A stretch of DNA of 64,000 nucleotides from Ziziphus jujuba (GCF_031755915.1 NC_083382.1:1426001-1490000); one strand, 5' to 3'. Counted from the stretch's first letter, positions 45,911 through 58,085 are shown. Translations and numbers: made by a program. The notes: generated from the sequence alone by a model not told the origin.

Positions 45911-45922
45911 TGGTATCAGAGC
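45911..45922 (+). other. Primer-binding site of copia element 2
   Basis: TGGTATCAGAGC, two bases after the 5' LTR; initiator-Met tRNA type. Confidence 0.93.
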
Positions 45923-45983
45923 CTTCTTGGGAAAGTTGGTGGAGATTCTTTATCAAGAATTGTGTAATTTCATATGATCAAAA

Positions 45984-48900
45984 ATGGCCTCGAAGATTGA
46001 GGTGGAGATCTTCAATGGCAAAGGGGACTTCCTGCTTTGGAGGAAGAAAATGAAGGCTGTTCTTGTCCAGGTGAAAGTAGCAAGAGCCATAGATGGAACA
46101 TTCTCTGCAGATCTCTTAGAAGACAAGAAATTGGAGATGGATGAGATTGCTCTAAGTACAATCATTCTTCACTTGTCAGACAATGTGCTAAGAAAGGTAG
46201 ATGATGTAACCACCACTTCTGAAATGTGGCATAAACTAGAACAACTGTATCTGGTAAGGTCTTTACCTGATCGTATTCTTTTGCTTGAGCAGTTCTTTGG
46301 CTTTAAGATGGACACCAATAAAGATTTATACTCTAATCTTGACATGTTTAATCGATTAATACTTGATCTTGCAAATTGTAAAGTCACTTTTAGTGATGAA
46401 CACAATGCTGTGATTTTGTTAAATTCTTTACCTGAGTCTTATAGAGAGGTCAAGAATGCCATAAAGTATGGCTGTGATTTCTTGTCCTTAGATATGGTGA
46501 TAAGTTCTTTAAAATCTAGGGACATTGAAATGAAATCTGAGTCTAAGGGAGAAGGACTTAATGTTCGAGGAAGAAGTCAAACAAGGACTTTTGGTAATTC
46601 TGAATTTAGAGCCAAGAGTAGAGATCACTCTAGATCCAAGTCTAGAACTAGAGGTCGAAAGTGTTATTACTGTAAGAGGGAAGGTCATATAATGAAATTT
46701 TGCTACAAGAAGAAGAGAGATGACAAAAGTAAGATTCAGGTGAGTAGTGATCTTGCTGCTGTCACCTCAAGTGAAGAGTCTGGTGAGGTTCTTGTGGCTA
46801 ATACTGAACAAAATAAGACTGAATGGGTTTTAGACTCAGGATGTTCATTCCATATGAGTCCTATACATGATGTTTTTCAGTCTTATAAGGAATATGAAGG
46901 AGGACAAGTTCTCCTTGGTGATGATCGTTCCTGTAAAGTTGTTGGTATAGGTAATGTTCAATTTAAACTTGATGATGGTACTGTTAAGACTCTAAACTCA
47001 GTTAGATATGTGCCTGGTTTAAGGAGAAATTTAATTTCTCTTGGAATGCTTGATGAGGTTGGTTATACCACTAAAACTGAGAATGGAAAAATGAGGATTT
47101 CAAAAGGCTCTTTTGTTGCTTTTAAAGGCATTAAGAAAAATGGTCTGTATGTTTTGCTTGGTGAGGCTGTTTCTGAGTTTTGCAATGCTTCAATTCATAC
47201 TTCTGCAGATAAAACTCTGCTATGGCATAATTGATTAGGCCATATAAGTGAAAAAGGCATGTATTATCTGAATAAGCAACAAGCTTTTGGTAAGGATCAG
47301 ATAAGCAAATTAGAGTTTTGTGAAAATTGCATTTTAGGTAAGCAACATAGGCTCAGTTTTAACTTGAGTTCAAATAGAGCTAAAGCTGTGCTTGATTATA
47401 TTCATGCTGATCTTTAGGGTCCTGCTAAAGTTTCTACTCAAAGTGGAAATAGATACTTTATGTCTATTATAGATGACCATTCTAGGAAAGTGTGCGTCAT
47501 TTTATTGAAGTCCAAAGATGAGGTCTTCAATAAGTTTAAGGAGTGGAAACTACTTGTTGAAAAACAAGCAACTAGGACAGTGAAGGCTTTAAGAACAGAC
47601 AATGGTCTTGAGTTCTGTAATAGGGAGTTTTATAATTTCTGTAAGGCTTAAGGAATTGTGAGACACAGAACTGTCAAGCATACCCCTCAGCAAAATGGTG
47701 TTGCTGAGAGGATGAATAGGACCTTGCTTGATAAGGTAAGGTGTATGTTACTGTCATCAGGCTTGCCAAAGTTGTTTTGGGGTGAAGCAGTTATGGCTGC
47801 TATGTATCTTGTTAATTTGTCACCATCAACTGCTTTAAATTTTGAAACACCTGAGTATGTCTGGTCTGGAAAGTTGCTAAATTATGATAATTTGAGAGTG
47901 TTTGGATGTGCAGCATATACACATCAGTCAGAAGGTAAGCTTGAACCTAGAGGCATCAAATGTGTGTTTCTAGGACATCCTCAAGGTATCAAAGGCTATA
48001 GGCTATGGGTTAATGGCAGAAATGGTTTTAAAGTCATTGTTAGTAGAGATGTCATTTTCAATGAAAATATTATGCCTTGCAAGAATACTAACAATGCAAG
48101 TACTGAAAGTGAACAACCACAACAAATGTCAAGGCAAATGGACTTAGTAATGCCTGAGATTGATTTTTAAGACAATGAGGAAAGTGCACCAAAGGAATCA
48201 TCATCAGAAGCTGAAGTCCATGGAATTCCTGAGCATTCAGAATCAGAATTAGATGAAGAAAGGCAAAGACAACAGCTTTCTTCACCTTCAAGAACTATTG
48301 CATCACCAGGATACCTGTTGACTCGAGATAGAGCCAGAAGGAGGATTATTCCAAATAAGAAATACAGCTATGCAGATTTTATTGCATATGCTTTAGTTGG
48401 ATTTCAAGAGTTCTCTGATAATGAACCTCAGAATTATAAAGAAGCTATGAAGTCTTCAGAATCAGCAAAATGGAAGCAAGCAATGGATGAGGAAATACAG
48501 TCACTTCATGATAATCATACATGGGATCTGGTGTTGGCGCCTGCAAAACAAAGAGTTGTTGATTGTAAATGGATTTATAAAGTCAATGAAGGGTTGACCA
48601 AGTCAGATCCAGTGAGATTCAAGGCAAGGTTGGTAGCAAAGGGGTTTACCCAGGTTGAAGGTGTGGATTATACTGAAATCTTCTCACCTATAGTCAAGTA
48701 TACTACTATTCGAATCATTCTCTCTTTAGTTACACATTTTGATTGGGAACTAGAACAATTGGATGTAAAGACTGCTTTTCTTCATGGGGATTTGGAAGAA
48801 ACTATTTACATGAAGCAACCAGAGGGATATGAAGTGACTAGAAAGGGTGGAGAGTTAGTATGCATGCTAAAGAAGTCTCTCTATGGTCTAAAACAGTCAC

Positions 48901-49994
48901 CAAGGCAGTGGTATAAAAGGTTTGATACCTTTGTGGTGAAGGCTGGTTTTATGAGAAGCAACTTTGATAGTTGTTTGTACTTCAAGGAGACAGCAAGCTC
49001 AAATGCTGTATTTCTGCTTTTGTATGTAGATGATATGTTGTTGTCACGATCAAATGCAAAAGTTATTGATTCAGTTAAGAAGTTACTAAGTTCGGAGTTT
49101 GATATGAAGGAGCTTGGTCAGGCAAAAAGGATTTTGGGCATGACAATTGAGAGGGACAGAAGAAATAGGAAGATGAAACTTCAACAGACTTCATATGTTC
49201 AAAAGATACTTTCCAAGTTCAATATGAGTGAAGCTAAGCCTGTTTCTGTGCCCTTAGGTGGTCATTACAAGTTGTCAATGGAACAGTGCCCTAGTAATGA
49301 ACAAGAAAGAGAAGATATGATTACTGTACCATATTCAAGTGCAATAGGTTCAGTTATGTATCTTATGATCAGTACAAGGCCAGATTTGGCTTATGCAGTA
49401 AGTGTGCTCAGCAGGTTTATGTCAAATCCTGGAAGGAGTAATTGGGATGCAGTAAAGTGGCTCATAAGGTACTTAAAACTCACTGCAAATGAAGGATTGG
49501 TGTTTAAAGGCAGCAAAGATGGAATAGAATTGCTTGGCTATACACATGCAGATTATGCTGGGGATCGAGATAAGAGAAAGTCAATCTCAGCATATGCATT
49601 CACTGTTTGTGGGAATTTTGTAAGTTGGAAGTCACATTTACAAGCCATAGTAGCTTTGTCTACTACAGAAGCAGAATATATGGCAATAACAGATGCTGCA
49701 AAGGAAGCAATATGGATTAAAGGTTTACTGTCAGAACTTAATATGTTACACAAGGCTATCATACTCTATTCAGATAGTCAAAGTGCAATACATCTTTCTA
49801 AGAATCCTGTGTTTCATGAGAGGTCAAAACATATTCAGATTAAATATCATTTCATACGGGATATGGTGGAAAGGAAGGAAGTCAAGTTAAAAAAGGTACT
49901 TACAGAACTTAATCCTATTGATATGGGTACTAAAGTTTTACCCGTGAGCAGGTTTAATTCATGTAAAACCTTGCTCAATATTAGGGTAGGCTAA
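45984..49994 (+). pseudogene. Copia Gag-Pol polyprotein with four in-frame stops
   Basis: Starts MASKIEVEIFNGKGDFLLWR. Gag is followed by the zinc knuckle CYYCKREGHIMKFC (about 46660), protease WVLDSGCSFHMSP (about 46822), GAG-pre-integrase LLWHN*LGHISEKG, integrase (MSIIDDHSRKV, RTDNGLEF, PQQNGVAERMNRT, FWGEAVMAAMYLV), reverse transcriptase (RLVAKGFTQVEGVDY, LDVKTAFLHGDLEE, LLLYVDDMLLS) and RNase H (STTEAEYMAITDAAKE, YSDSQSAIHLSKN). Four premature stops, TGA 47232, TAG 47416, TAA 47649 and TAA 48168, are all in one frame and no frameshift is seen over 4 kb. All four could be single-base changes from sense codons conserved in the family (Arg in WHNRLGH, Trp in DLWGP). Without the stops it is a full-length copia polyprotein. 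Confidence 0.93.
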
Positions 49995-50057
49995 TGTTGA
50001 TTTAAGGGAAGATTGCAAGGAGGGTTCACAGAGTTTCTGCTATAATTACACTCTTGA

Positions 50058-50073
50058 GGATTAGGTGGAGAAA
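50058..50073 (+). other. Polypurine tract of copia element 2
   Basis: ggattaggtggagaaa directly before the 3' LTR start at 50074. Confidence 0.8.
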
Positions 50074-50794
50074 TGTAAAGAAATATTCCTCAAAAGCTGA
50101 GGAGTTTGAGAATTGATGTGCATCTGCTATTTAGGGTTGTGCATAAAGGAAGTAAGAAACAATGCCGTTTTTGATATAATACATTTACACAGCTTTGAGA
50201 AGAACGACAGCGTTTTCACTTGGTTTTAATGATTTAAGTAGGACGGTGTCGTATTGGCATAACGGTGGCTTTATCTGGTTAACATAATCACGTGCAAGCC
50301 ATGTGAATTAGTTATGGTGGTTATGTGAAAGGCTAAGTATCATTGGTCCACGTCATTTGAATTGCCACATCAGCAACAGCAATGCTGGATATATATAACG
50401 GTCTTCATCTTCTACATTCTTACTTCTGGATTTTGCAGAATTACAGAGCTAAGGTTGAGTTTGTGTTTCAGTGATTGTGAGAGAAAGTTGAGTCCTTCTT
50501 GTTTGTACAAACTCATCGAAGTAATCTGTAGGTGTAGGAACAATTTCTTTGTGACATTGGTCAGGACTGATTGAGTGAGGGTGTATGTGGGCTTACGGGT
50601 TGGGTTGGGTGTTGTTCTGAGTGATTCACCATTGTAGAACCTGTTAAGCTCTTGTTTTTCCTCATTTTATCAATAATAGCAGAAGCTCAGAACCTGAGCA
50701 CAAGGACGTAGGCAATTGTGTTTGGCCGAACCTCGTTAAATCGTGTGTGCATCTCATTGGTTTTATTTCTTGTTCTTTCTATTTTTCCATAACA
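50074..50794 (+). repeat. 3' LTR of copia element 2
   Basis: 721 bp, TGTAAAGAAAT...TTCCATAACA, followed by aatgg. Confidence 0.95.
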
Positions 50795-52601
50795 AATGGT
50801 AATCATATCATATACTTTTTTTATTGCTAACGATTTTTTGTTATGGAATTTTGACACTTTTTATTACAACATCTGGCATCTATGCTAGCTTCTAATCATG
50901 CTCACTCTCCTTTGAAAACAATTAATGCTTGTTGCAGCTCTCAAGTTTGAATATCGAGCGCCTGACTTATCTCTGGAGGAAGTCCGACACCTGCTATGCA
51001 GCTTTCTTTTGCATGCTGGAAATAAATGCGTCAATGTAGGATACAGAAAGGCTAACCAGCCAACACAAACGGGTACTCTGTCTTTTACATTTTCTTTCTT
51101 CTTATAGGTCCAAAACTACTATATATATATATATATATATAGAAATTAATTATTGATTTCTACCGATTTCTAGATATTATGCTCTTACTGCTTGAAAAAG
51201 GAGGTCATGGGCTTGCAGAAGAAAAGGATGTATTAGGATGGACTCCACTTCACTGTGCAGCACATCTGGGTCATATTGAAGCAACTAAACTTTTACTTCA
51301 AAATTCCTCTACTTTTATTGCACACCTACAAGACAATAAAGGCATGTCTACTTTGCATATTGCTGCTAAACAAGGCCATGTCGATGTAATGGAATATTAT
51401 TAGTGACAAGCCAGATGCTTGTGACTCGAATGACAATAGAGGATGGAATCTACTTCATGTTGCCATTGCAAATGCAAAGCTTCTGTTGTCAGGTTTACTC
51501 TGAAGCCAAGGCTTGAGAGCCTCATCAATGCAGCGGATAACGAAGGGAATACACCTCTGCACGTGGCTGCTGGAAGAGACAAGTACCGCATCATAACGAT
51601 CCTCGTGAATGAAATCAAAGTTCATAAGAAGGCTCAAAATCACAACTTCCAAAAGCCAAGTGACTTGATTCGGACTAATCCAAATATTGGAGCGCTTTAC
51701 AAGGCAAGTGGTCTGGTCCTTTTAGAATTTAGTTATGATATATTAATTCCTATTCATGCATTTGTCTCAAAAATATGTCGCCCTATTTTGCTATTAAAGT
51801 TCATTTGTGATGGCCCATACCCATTTAGCCAATTTTGTTGCTAAGAATAATTTTGGGGCTACCTAATTTTAGTTACACAAGTACCACATGGGAAAATCTT
51901 CTTTGAGTAAAACCAATCCTTTAGGTTGCCAGTTTCTCCTTGTATCTTTGTACCAATTTAATTTGTCTCTCCTGTAAACCTTTTTTCAGTCAATGATTGC
52001 AATGAGGTTGGAAAAACAGGGTGGGCAACCAAGTCTGCATTCACTTGTCCATAAAGCAGAATATAGGAAGCCCATAAAAAAGGATATAACCATAAACAGA
52101 GTGGGATCTAATAGAGATAAAGATCATGATCATACAAGTAAAGAAGTTGGCTATGATCAGGACAAAGACGTGAAATCTAATAGACTGAAGAACATATCTA
52201 CCATTCATCTACTGGTGGCAACTCTTATTGCAACAATGACTTTTACAGCAGGTTTTACAATGCCTGGAGGGTTCGAACAAAATGAATCATCAAGAAAGGG
52301 CTTGGCATTGCTATCTGACAATGCATATTTTCATCTGTTTGTGATAACAGATTCATTAGCCTTCTACTACTCCTCTGCCTCAGTTTTCTTGCAATTTTGC
52401 GCTGCCTCGGAACATAATTATCATTTGCTCTTACGTTTTACAAAAGTTTCTGCAACTCTCATTTATATTTCTAGCCTTGGAATGGTTGTTGCTTTTACTT
52501 CAGCCTTGCATGCTGTTATGCCTGGTTCCTCAATGCTAGCATATTATACTTTTGTATCGGGTATCTGTTGTGTAGTTGCCTATATATTTGGGTTTTTGTA
52601 G
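50795..52601 (+). pseudogene. Ankyrin/PGG copy 2, exons 2-4 (disabled in exon 3)
   Basis: Intron 1 resumes at 50799 after the duplicated aatgg. Exon 2 is 50938-51072 (LKFEYRAPDLSLEEVRHLL). Exon 3 is 51174-51703 (LFGWT-type motif reads VLGWTPLHCAAHLGHIEATK; STLHIAAKQGHVDVM) and is broken by a 1-nt loss near 51395 and another near 51487. Exon 3 ends aag with a GC donor (gcaagt, 51704). Exon 4, 51990-52601, is fully open: SMIAMRLEKQGGQPSLHSLV, a polar linker, then the PGG domain (FTMPGGFEQNESS) with four hydrophobic segments and the stop after YIFGFL. The membrane half is therefore intact while the ankyrin half is dead. Confidence 0.9.
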
Positions 52602-52798
52602 ATATGAAACCACCACATCATTTTGTGGTAGTAAACATCTACAAATATGTTTAATTATATTGTAATAATAATAAATAATAGATATATATATATAATCACC
52701 ATTACCATTTTGGTATCGATATGAGTAGGACGAACGTAATTATCCTTCCAAAAGCCGCAGTTGTAACCCAAAAATACTCCCAAAAAGCAAATAATTCT

Positions 52799-52905
52799 AG
52801 ATGTTATGGGCTTACTGCTTGGAGGAAGTAATGAACTTGCAGAAGAAAAGGATGTATTTGGATGGACTCCACAACATTGTGTAGCACATCTGGGACATCT
52901 TTTTT
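52799..52905 (+). pseudogene. Isolated ankyrin exon-3 fragment (copy 3a)
   Basis: 'gatgttatgggcttactgctt' and 'gcagaagaaaaggatgtatt', then 'tggatggactccacaacattg', repeat the first ~105 bp of exon 3 as at 51175 and 24515. The similarity stops abruptly at 'catctgggacatc'. A truncated duplicate only 200 bp after copy 2's stop. Confidence 0.85.
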
Positions 52906-53252
52906 TGAGTAAGGAATTTGAAAGAAGAATATATTGACACATGGGGCATATTCTTTTTCTTTTATATATTATATACATATAGATTCGAACAATTACATGC
53001 GTGATGGATAACATATGTGGTAGTGTAATACTAATACATGATGGAAAAGCAATTTGTGCAATCGGAAAAGTTGAAACATAATAAAAGATCCACAGAGTCA
53101 CCCGAAAACAATTGATTTATCGATTATTCGTTTATATTTATGGGGAAATATGAGCACATGGTGAAAATACCAAATGCTTAGTGCACTGGAGTTGCGTCAA
53201 CCAAGTACAAGGAAAAAAAAAAAAAAAACAAAACGATGTTGGGCTTTTAGTT
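52906..53252. other. Intergenic DNA before MULE2
   Basis: No coding region supported; contains an A-rich run at about 53213-53229. Confidence 0.55.
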
Positions 53253-53379
53253 AGGGTTTTTTTGAAAAATAGCCACTCCACATATTCAAAATTGAAAAAT
53301 AGCAAAAAAATTTAAAAAAAAAAAAAAAACTAGCCAACTTTTAACACATCTAGACCAAAATATCCTTCATTACCTTTTT

Positions 53380-54790
53380 TTTTATCTTCTTTCTTTACCA
53401 ATACGCAGCTTCTTGTTTTTGGTTTTTTTCCCTACTTTTCCTTTCCCTTTCTTTTTCAAAACACAGCTAGGCTAAGGCTCATTGCAAGTCATTTTTAAGC
53501 TGGTGTGTTCCCATTTGATTCTTCTACAAGAATGATGGGATTCATTGGGGTTTTGGTTTTGAAGAAGATGGGTTTTCAATTGGGACTATGTGCTTGAAGA
53601 ACTTGGATTTAGCTCTGCCAAAAAAAAAATAAAAATAAAAAAAGATAACACAGAAAAAAAAAAAAAAAAAAAAGGTCTTTTTACTTACTGGGTTCTTATA
53701 AAGGTTTGGATTTTTTTTTTTTTTTTGGTTTCTCTGTTTCATGTACTTCTAATCTTTTTTTTTTCTTTTCCCATCTCACATTTCTATGTCTGTTTGTTTC
53801 TCGAGAATGCTGAAGAAATGAGAATTTGGGTTTTTTTATTTTTATATTTTTTTGGCTATTTTGTTTGTTAACATAATCGAAAATTCAGCTTGGGTTGAGG
53901 AATTTTTTTGGCTGTTTTGGTCAATGAAGTTTGAAAGAAGTAAACAAAGCATGGTAGCATCATCTGGAAAACTTTCTTCATTCAAAGTTTTATGTACAGT
54001 CTTTTTCTTTCCTCTCCACCATTTTGATGCATTTTCTGGAAGGGTGACAGGAAAAAATTAAAAAACCAAATTGGGTGTTTTCATATTCTAGTTTTTCTTC
54101 TAGTGAACAATTGTTCATATTATCTTGAATAGAATTTGTGACTTTTATTCTTCAAATGTGAAAACTAGTGTGTGGAATGGTCAGATTTATCTGTTTTATT
54201 GGCTTTCGAAAATTGTATTTATTGGTTGCAGCTGTGCAAAAAAGTTCCTTGTGGTTGTCTTTTATATATATATATATATATATATGTAATATGTTCTCTT
54301 ATTTGAGAAATATTCTGTTTTAAGGTATCCTAAAGGTTTATCTTTCTTTGCTTCTTCTCTTTCACTATTATGTTACTTTGGTTCTTGTTCGTGTTTATAA
54401 CTTTCTCTTCTGTTTTATTTCCCTTTTCATGCCGTTGTTTAGAATTTACTTTTAATTTGTTATAACACTATATTGGGGCCTTTTTTTTTTCTTTCTTTTT
54501 ATAGGACATTGTGCATTTTTAATGATGGAATTTAGAGTGTCTTGTTTTCATCCAGAATTCTGAGAATTAGTAATATATTTGGTTGAATCAATATTGTTCT
54601 ATACAAAATTTTCCTTGGTTCTTCACCTTTTTATTTTTAATTTTGTGTGGTGATGTTTATCTAGACTCATAATCTGTGATATCGGATTTAGTATTGTATA
54701 AGTATTACATAATTGGTTCTCTTCTGAGTTTTTATTTGAATTAGTAACAACTTTGCTATCAATTAATATTAGACACTATTTCACTACTAT
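53380..54790. other. Unassigned interior of MULE2
   Basis: About 1.4 kb with poly-A/T runs and an (AT)n tract at 54266-54287. The short open frames near 53560-54060 are largely K/F homopolymer translations and not credible genes. By position it should correspond to the leader and introns of the Ulp1 gene in MULE1, but I see no clear similarity to 31.0-32.3 kb. Confidence 0.45.
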
Positions 54791-55559
54791 TTCAGGAAGA
54801 AGTATACTCGTGAGGTTTTACAATATAATATCATTTTTACTTCTTTGTTTTTGTTACTTTCATTATGTTTATAAATGCATCTTTTTTCTTATATTAGCAT
54901 TTTAAATGTAGAGATAATGATAGGTTTTTATGTTTATTAAACGAAGATAATTATGGGTTTTGATGTAAAGATATCTAATTAACCGTCTACAAAATGTGGC
55001 ATGTTTATTAGAATTCCATTTTCCATAAACCCCTTATATGCAAGTCAATTCAAGCTTTTGGATAATTTTCCTCCTATCGAAAAATATTTCCTCCTGTTGA
55101 AAATTGTCAGAAAATATTTACTCCAGTTAGAAACTAATTTCCTACACTTGGAAAATCAATTTCTAATAGATTATTTAAATTAATATTGGGGTAAAAAAAT
55201 TGAGAGTGAAGACAAATATTATATAAGATGAAGATGGATTTAACAAAAAATATATTGACTTTTAAAATCAATAACCAATTAAAAGAAAATAAAAAATTAT
55301 ATATATTTGTTTTTTTTTTTCAAAATCATTTGGACATTTCATAAAATGAGATGTAAACTAAAGATTCAAAATCAACTTCAGAATGCCTCTTTTAATTTGG
55401 GATTAAATTCTTTAAAAGAAAATTTTGATAAATACGTACTACACTATTATCACAACATAAATAAATCATTACCGTTGAATAGAAAATATAATATCCAATA
55501 TATGAAATAATTATCGAAAGATATAAACCATAACATTAAATTAAAACTTCCTAATTAGA

Positions 55560-56281
55560 AGCATAAGACAATGGATTCGTACATCTCTGTCTATAATATC
55601 CAACACCACCGCATCGGCTACATCTACGTCTAATAACATCTTCATCTTGAGATGGTATGCGTTGCATCCTCAGCCTACTGGCTCGCCTACGTGTCTATCT
55701 CTGTGGAAGAACAATACGACTTGTCACGCCATCCGGAGCATGCCACTATTTTTCATCTAACACAGGGTAAATGGACTCAGTATAAGCTGCACGATATGCA
55801 TCCATGGTGTAGTAAAGAGAACATATGCCATAAGGAGTAATTTGTGCTCTCTGCAAACAGCAATACAATGATCACAATGATACATGTAGTAATGAGAGCA
55901 CATGCCAAAGGCTATTTGATAAACATTTCTAGATACATGTTCAACTTTTGAAATCACCTCAACATACAATGGAGGTCGCATCATTGTCATCCCTCCATTC
56001 CTCACTTCTTGAAGAAAGCATTTCACATCCCAATCACTGCGCATTTCTGTAGGATCCAACTTTTATGGACATCATTCATATATCCATTTTAGCTTTAGCA
56101 AATATTTATTTCGATCTATCTCAATAAAATTGAAAATCTCATTCTCTAACTCTGATTTTGTGCATTTCTTACCGACGGAAACCATTATATTTTTACCATT
56201 TCGATACTCCCAATTACCACCATCATTTTGTACCAATGTTACATTGTATAAAACCGCAATTACAATATCATCATCTTTCAT
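55560..56281 (-). pseudogene. MULE2 transposase, N- and C-terminal ends only
   Basis: Starts at 56281 (MKDDDIVIAVLYNVTLVQND, then GGNWEYRNGKNIMVSVGKK) and runs through KLKWIYE. After a frame change come MDPTEMRSDWDVKCFLQEV and PPLYVEVISKVEHVSRNVYQ, then it jumps directly to the SWIM/C-terminal area (YHCDHCIAVCREHK). The whole DDE core present in MULE1 (about 34.3-36.0 kb) is missing. It shows the undamaged state of two sites broken in MULE1: Trp after GGN, and the SDWD segment. Confidence 0.88.
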
Positions 56282-57028
56282 TTTACTACAAAATTGAATG
56301 AATAACATTAAACTAAATCAATAAATATATAAAAATATGAATAATACTAAAAAAAACATATTAACTGTCTTAAAAAAGTCGATTCTTTTTTTTTTTTTTT
56401 TTGGCCAAATATAGCATTTTCCTACTGGTGGAAAATTGGCGGAAAATTGGTGGAAAACTAGCTAAAAATTAGCAAAAACTTGGGAAAACCAACAAACGGG
56501 AGGAAAATGGTGGAAGTTCATCTTTTTCACCAATTTTCCTCCAATTTTACTGGTTTTTACAATTTTTCATTTCTACGTAATTTTTCCCCTATTTCCACAC
56601 TATTATCACCTAAGTATCTTTAAACTCAAATACACCAACTCATAAACTAATTTATTACATACCCATGTTAAAAAAAAAATTAAAAATTACAAAAGAGAGA
56701 AAATATGGGAATAAGAGAAAGAGAAAAAAAAAGTTTACCTGGCTTTAGCTTCAAAAGTGAGAAAATACAAGAAAAAGGGAGTGAGAGCAGATGAAATGCC
56801 AAGGAGAACAAGCTCACTAGCAGATGAGAAGCACGGATGAGAGCAGATGAAATGCACGGGTTATTTGAGAAAGGAGGAAAAAAGAAAGGGTAAGAGAAAA
56901 GGTATTTCGTAATTTTCAATTTAGCCAAAGACATTTTTGTCCATAGTTGGCCAGTTTTTTTTTTAAAAAAAAAAAATTTGTTATTTTTCAAGAGTGGATT
57001 TACGGGTGCTATTTTTCCAAAAAACCCT

Positions 57029-58006
57029 ATATATTGATATAGATATGTACAAAGGGGCCGTTTTTTCTCTTTTGCTAATTCTAGAAGTATTAAAAGGACA
57101 ATTACCACTGGCTATCAACGCACTTTTACCACTAAACTAAACTTGCTCTAATCTGATTATTGTATATAAATGGACTTTTAATTGAACAATAAACTTCGGC
57201 GTAATAATTGAAAAAAATAAAAGAACCAAAAAAAGAAAATATTAACTTCTAAAATTATTCATAGCAGCTCAACGAATAATGAAAGTAGCTGGATAGAGTT
57301 CCTTAAAAAATTTTCATCAATTGCGTTACCCTCCTGTCCAAAAGAATGGAGGAAAGTCTGCTTCTCAAACTTGGTATAATTCCAATCCTACCAAATCTTT
57401 GTCAAAATCTTGTTATAGACCCTTTACTCAGTGTTTAAATATTAAATGATAACATTTTTACTTTCGGCATCACCATTGATCAAAACTCGAGAAACTTGCC
57501 TTTTATTTTATTATTTTTCTTCTTTCTTTCCAAGAAAAGAATAAGGAAAAGACAAAAAGTATACTCATGAGTTGTAAAGAGTCCTATAAATTCCTCTTTC
57601 TTTGATAGCTAGCGATGAGTTCTATGAACTTGAACGTAAATTAAGTTTCTCGCTATAAACTAGTCATACATCTACCACGCAAGCCTTGTCTGGCTTCACG
57701 TGTATAGGTTCCAAATTATAGAATATATAATTTCTTAAAGCACGTCAAGATGGAATTTGTCACTGATTTCTGTAAAAGGTCCTATTGATTATTCATCCAC
57801 TGTAAAATATATCAAAATGGATGACTTCTTTGAATAAACCTTACAAAGGTAGAAGAGGTACGACCGGTATAACAAATTTTGATCACTTGTAATTAAAACA
57901 ATTATGAACCACAATAATTAAATGATGTGGGATCCTAATCGTACTTAATCTTCCCCACATTTTCTTTCCACCTAAAAACCTGAAGGATATATAGAGATTG
58001 TTGGCA
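57029..58006. other. Duplicated promoter-side DNA of the ankyrin family
   Basis: 57250-57990 is similar to 58990-60330: shared 'cagctcaa(c/t)gaataat', 'ccaaaagaatgga(g/a)gaaagtctgcttctca', 'gatagctagcgatgagttctatgaactt' and 'catacatctaccacgcaagcc'. No coding. It is the upstream part of the truncated ankyrin copy below. Confidence 0.75.
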
Positions 58007-58085
58007 ATGGATAGGACGGTGTTGGAAGCTGCAGCTTCAGGAGATCAAAGCCTCACTCCGCGACTGGAGCAACAAAGGATTGGAT
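58007..58085 (+). pseudogene. Ankyrin first-exon fragment (copy 3b)
   Basis: An ATG at 58007 opens MDRTVLEAAASGDQSLTPRLEQQ, matching the family N-terminus at 23614 and 60351. Similarity ends after about 75 bp and no ankyrin repeats follow. The promoter-side sequence before it is well preserved, so this is a 5' stub of a duplicate. Confidence 0.88.

Larger units (their letters stand above)
45188..50794 (+). mobile_element. Near-complete Ty1/copia retrotransposon inserted in ankyrin copy 2
   Basis: 5607 bp with equal-length 721-bp LTRs, PBS at 45911, PPT at about 50058-50073 and 5-bp duplications aatgg (45183-45187 and 50795-50799). It has a single Gag-Pol frame in the copia order. The target is the exon 1/intron 1 junction of ankyrin copy 2. 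The LTRs are about 97-98% identical by eye, so the insertion is fairly recent but older than the gypsy insertion at 37041. Confidence 0.96.
53253..57028. mobile_element. MULE2: internally deleted Mutator-like element with long inverted repeats
   Basis: The left end AGGGTTTTTTTGAAAAATAGCC and right end (inverted) AGGGTTTTTTGGAAAAATAGC begin terminal inverted repeats of roughly 125 bp. They share GAAAAATAGCAAAAA-like blocks, CTAGCCAACT/CTGGCCAACT and a final TACC. Inside are only the tail of the Ulp1 gene (GAAGAAGTATACT at about 54797 equals 33001 in MULE1), a weakened hairpin array, and a transposase with its catalytic core deleted. It is related to MULE1. No clear 9-bp target duplication was found (cttttagtt against atatattga), so flanks have diverged or rearranged. 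Confidence 0.85.

Noticed and set aside
53542..53871. Lys/Phe-rich open frames on both strands in MULE2
   Set aside because: Generated by poly-A and poly-T runs; amino-acid content is homopolymeric and there is no conserved motif.
53244..57037. 9-bp target duplication of MULE2
   Set aside because: The flanks cttttagtt and atatattga do not match, even when the terminus is shifted by one base.
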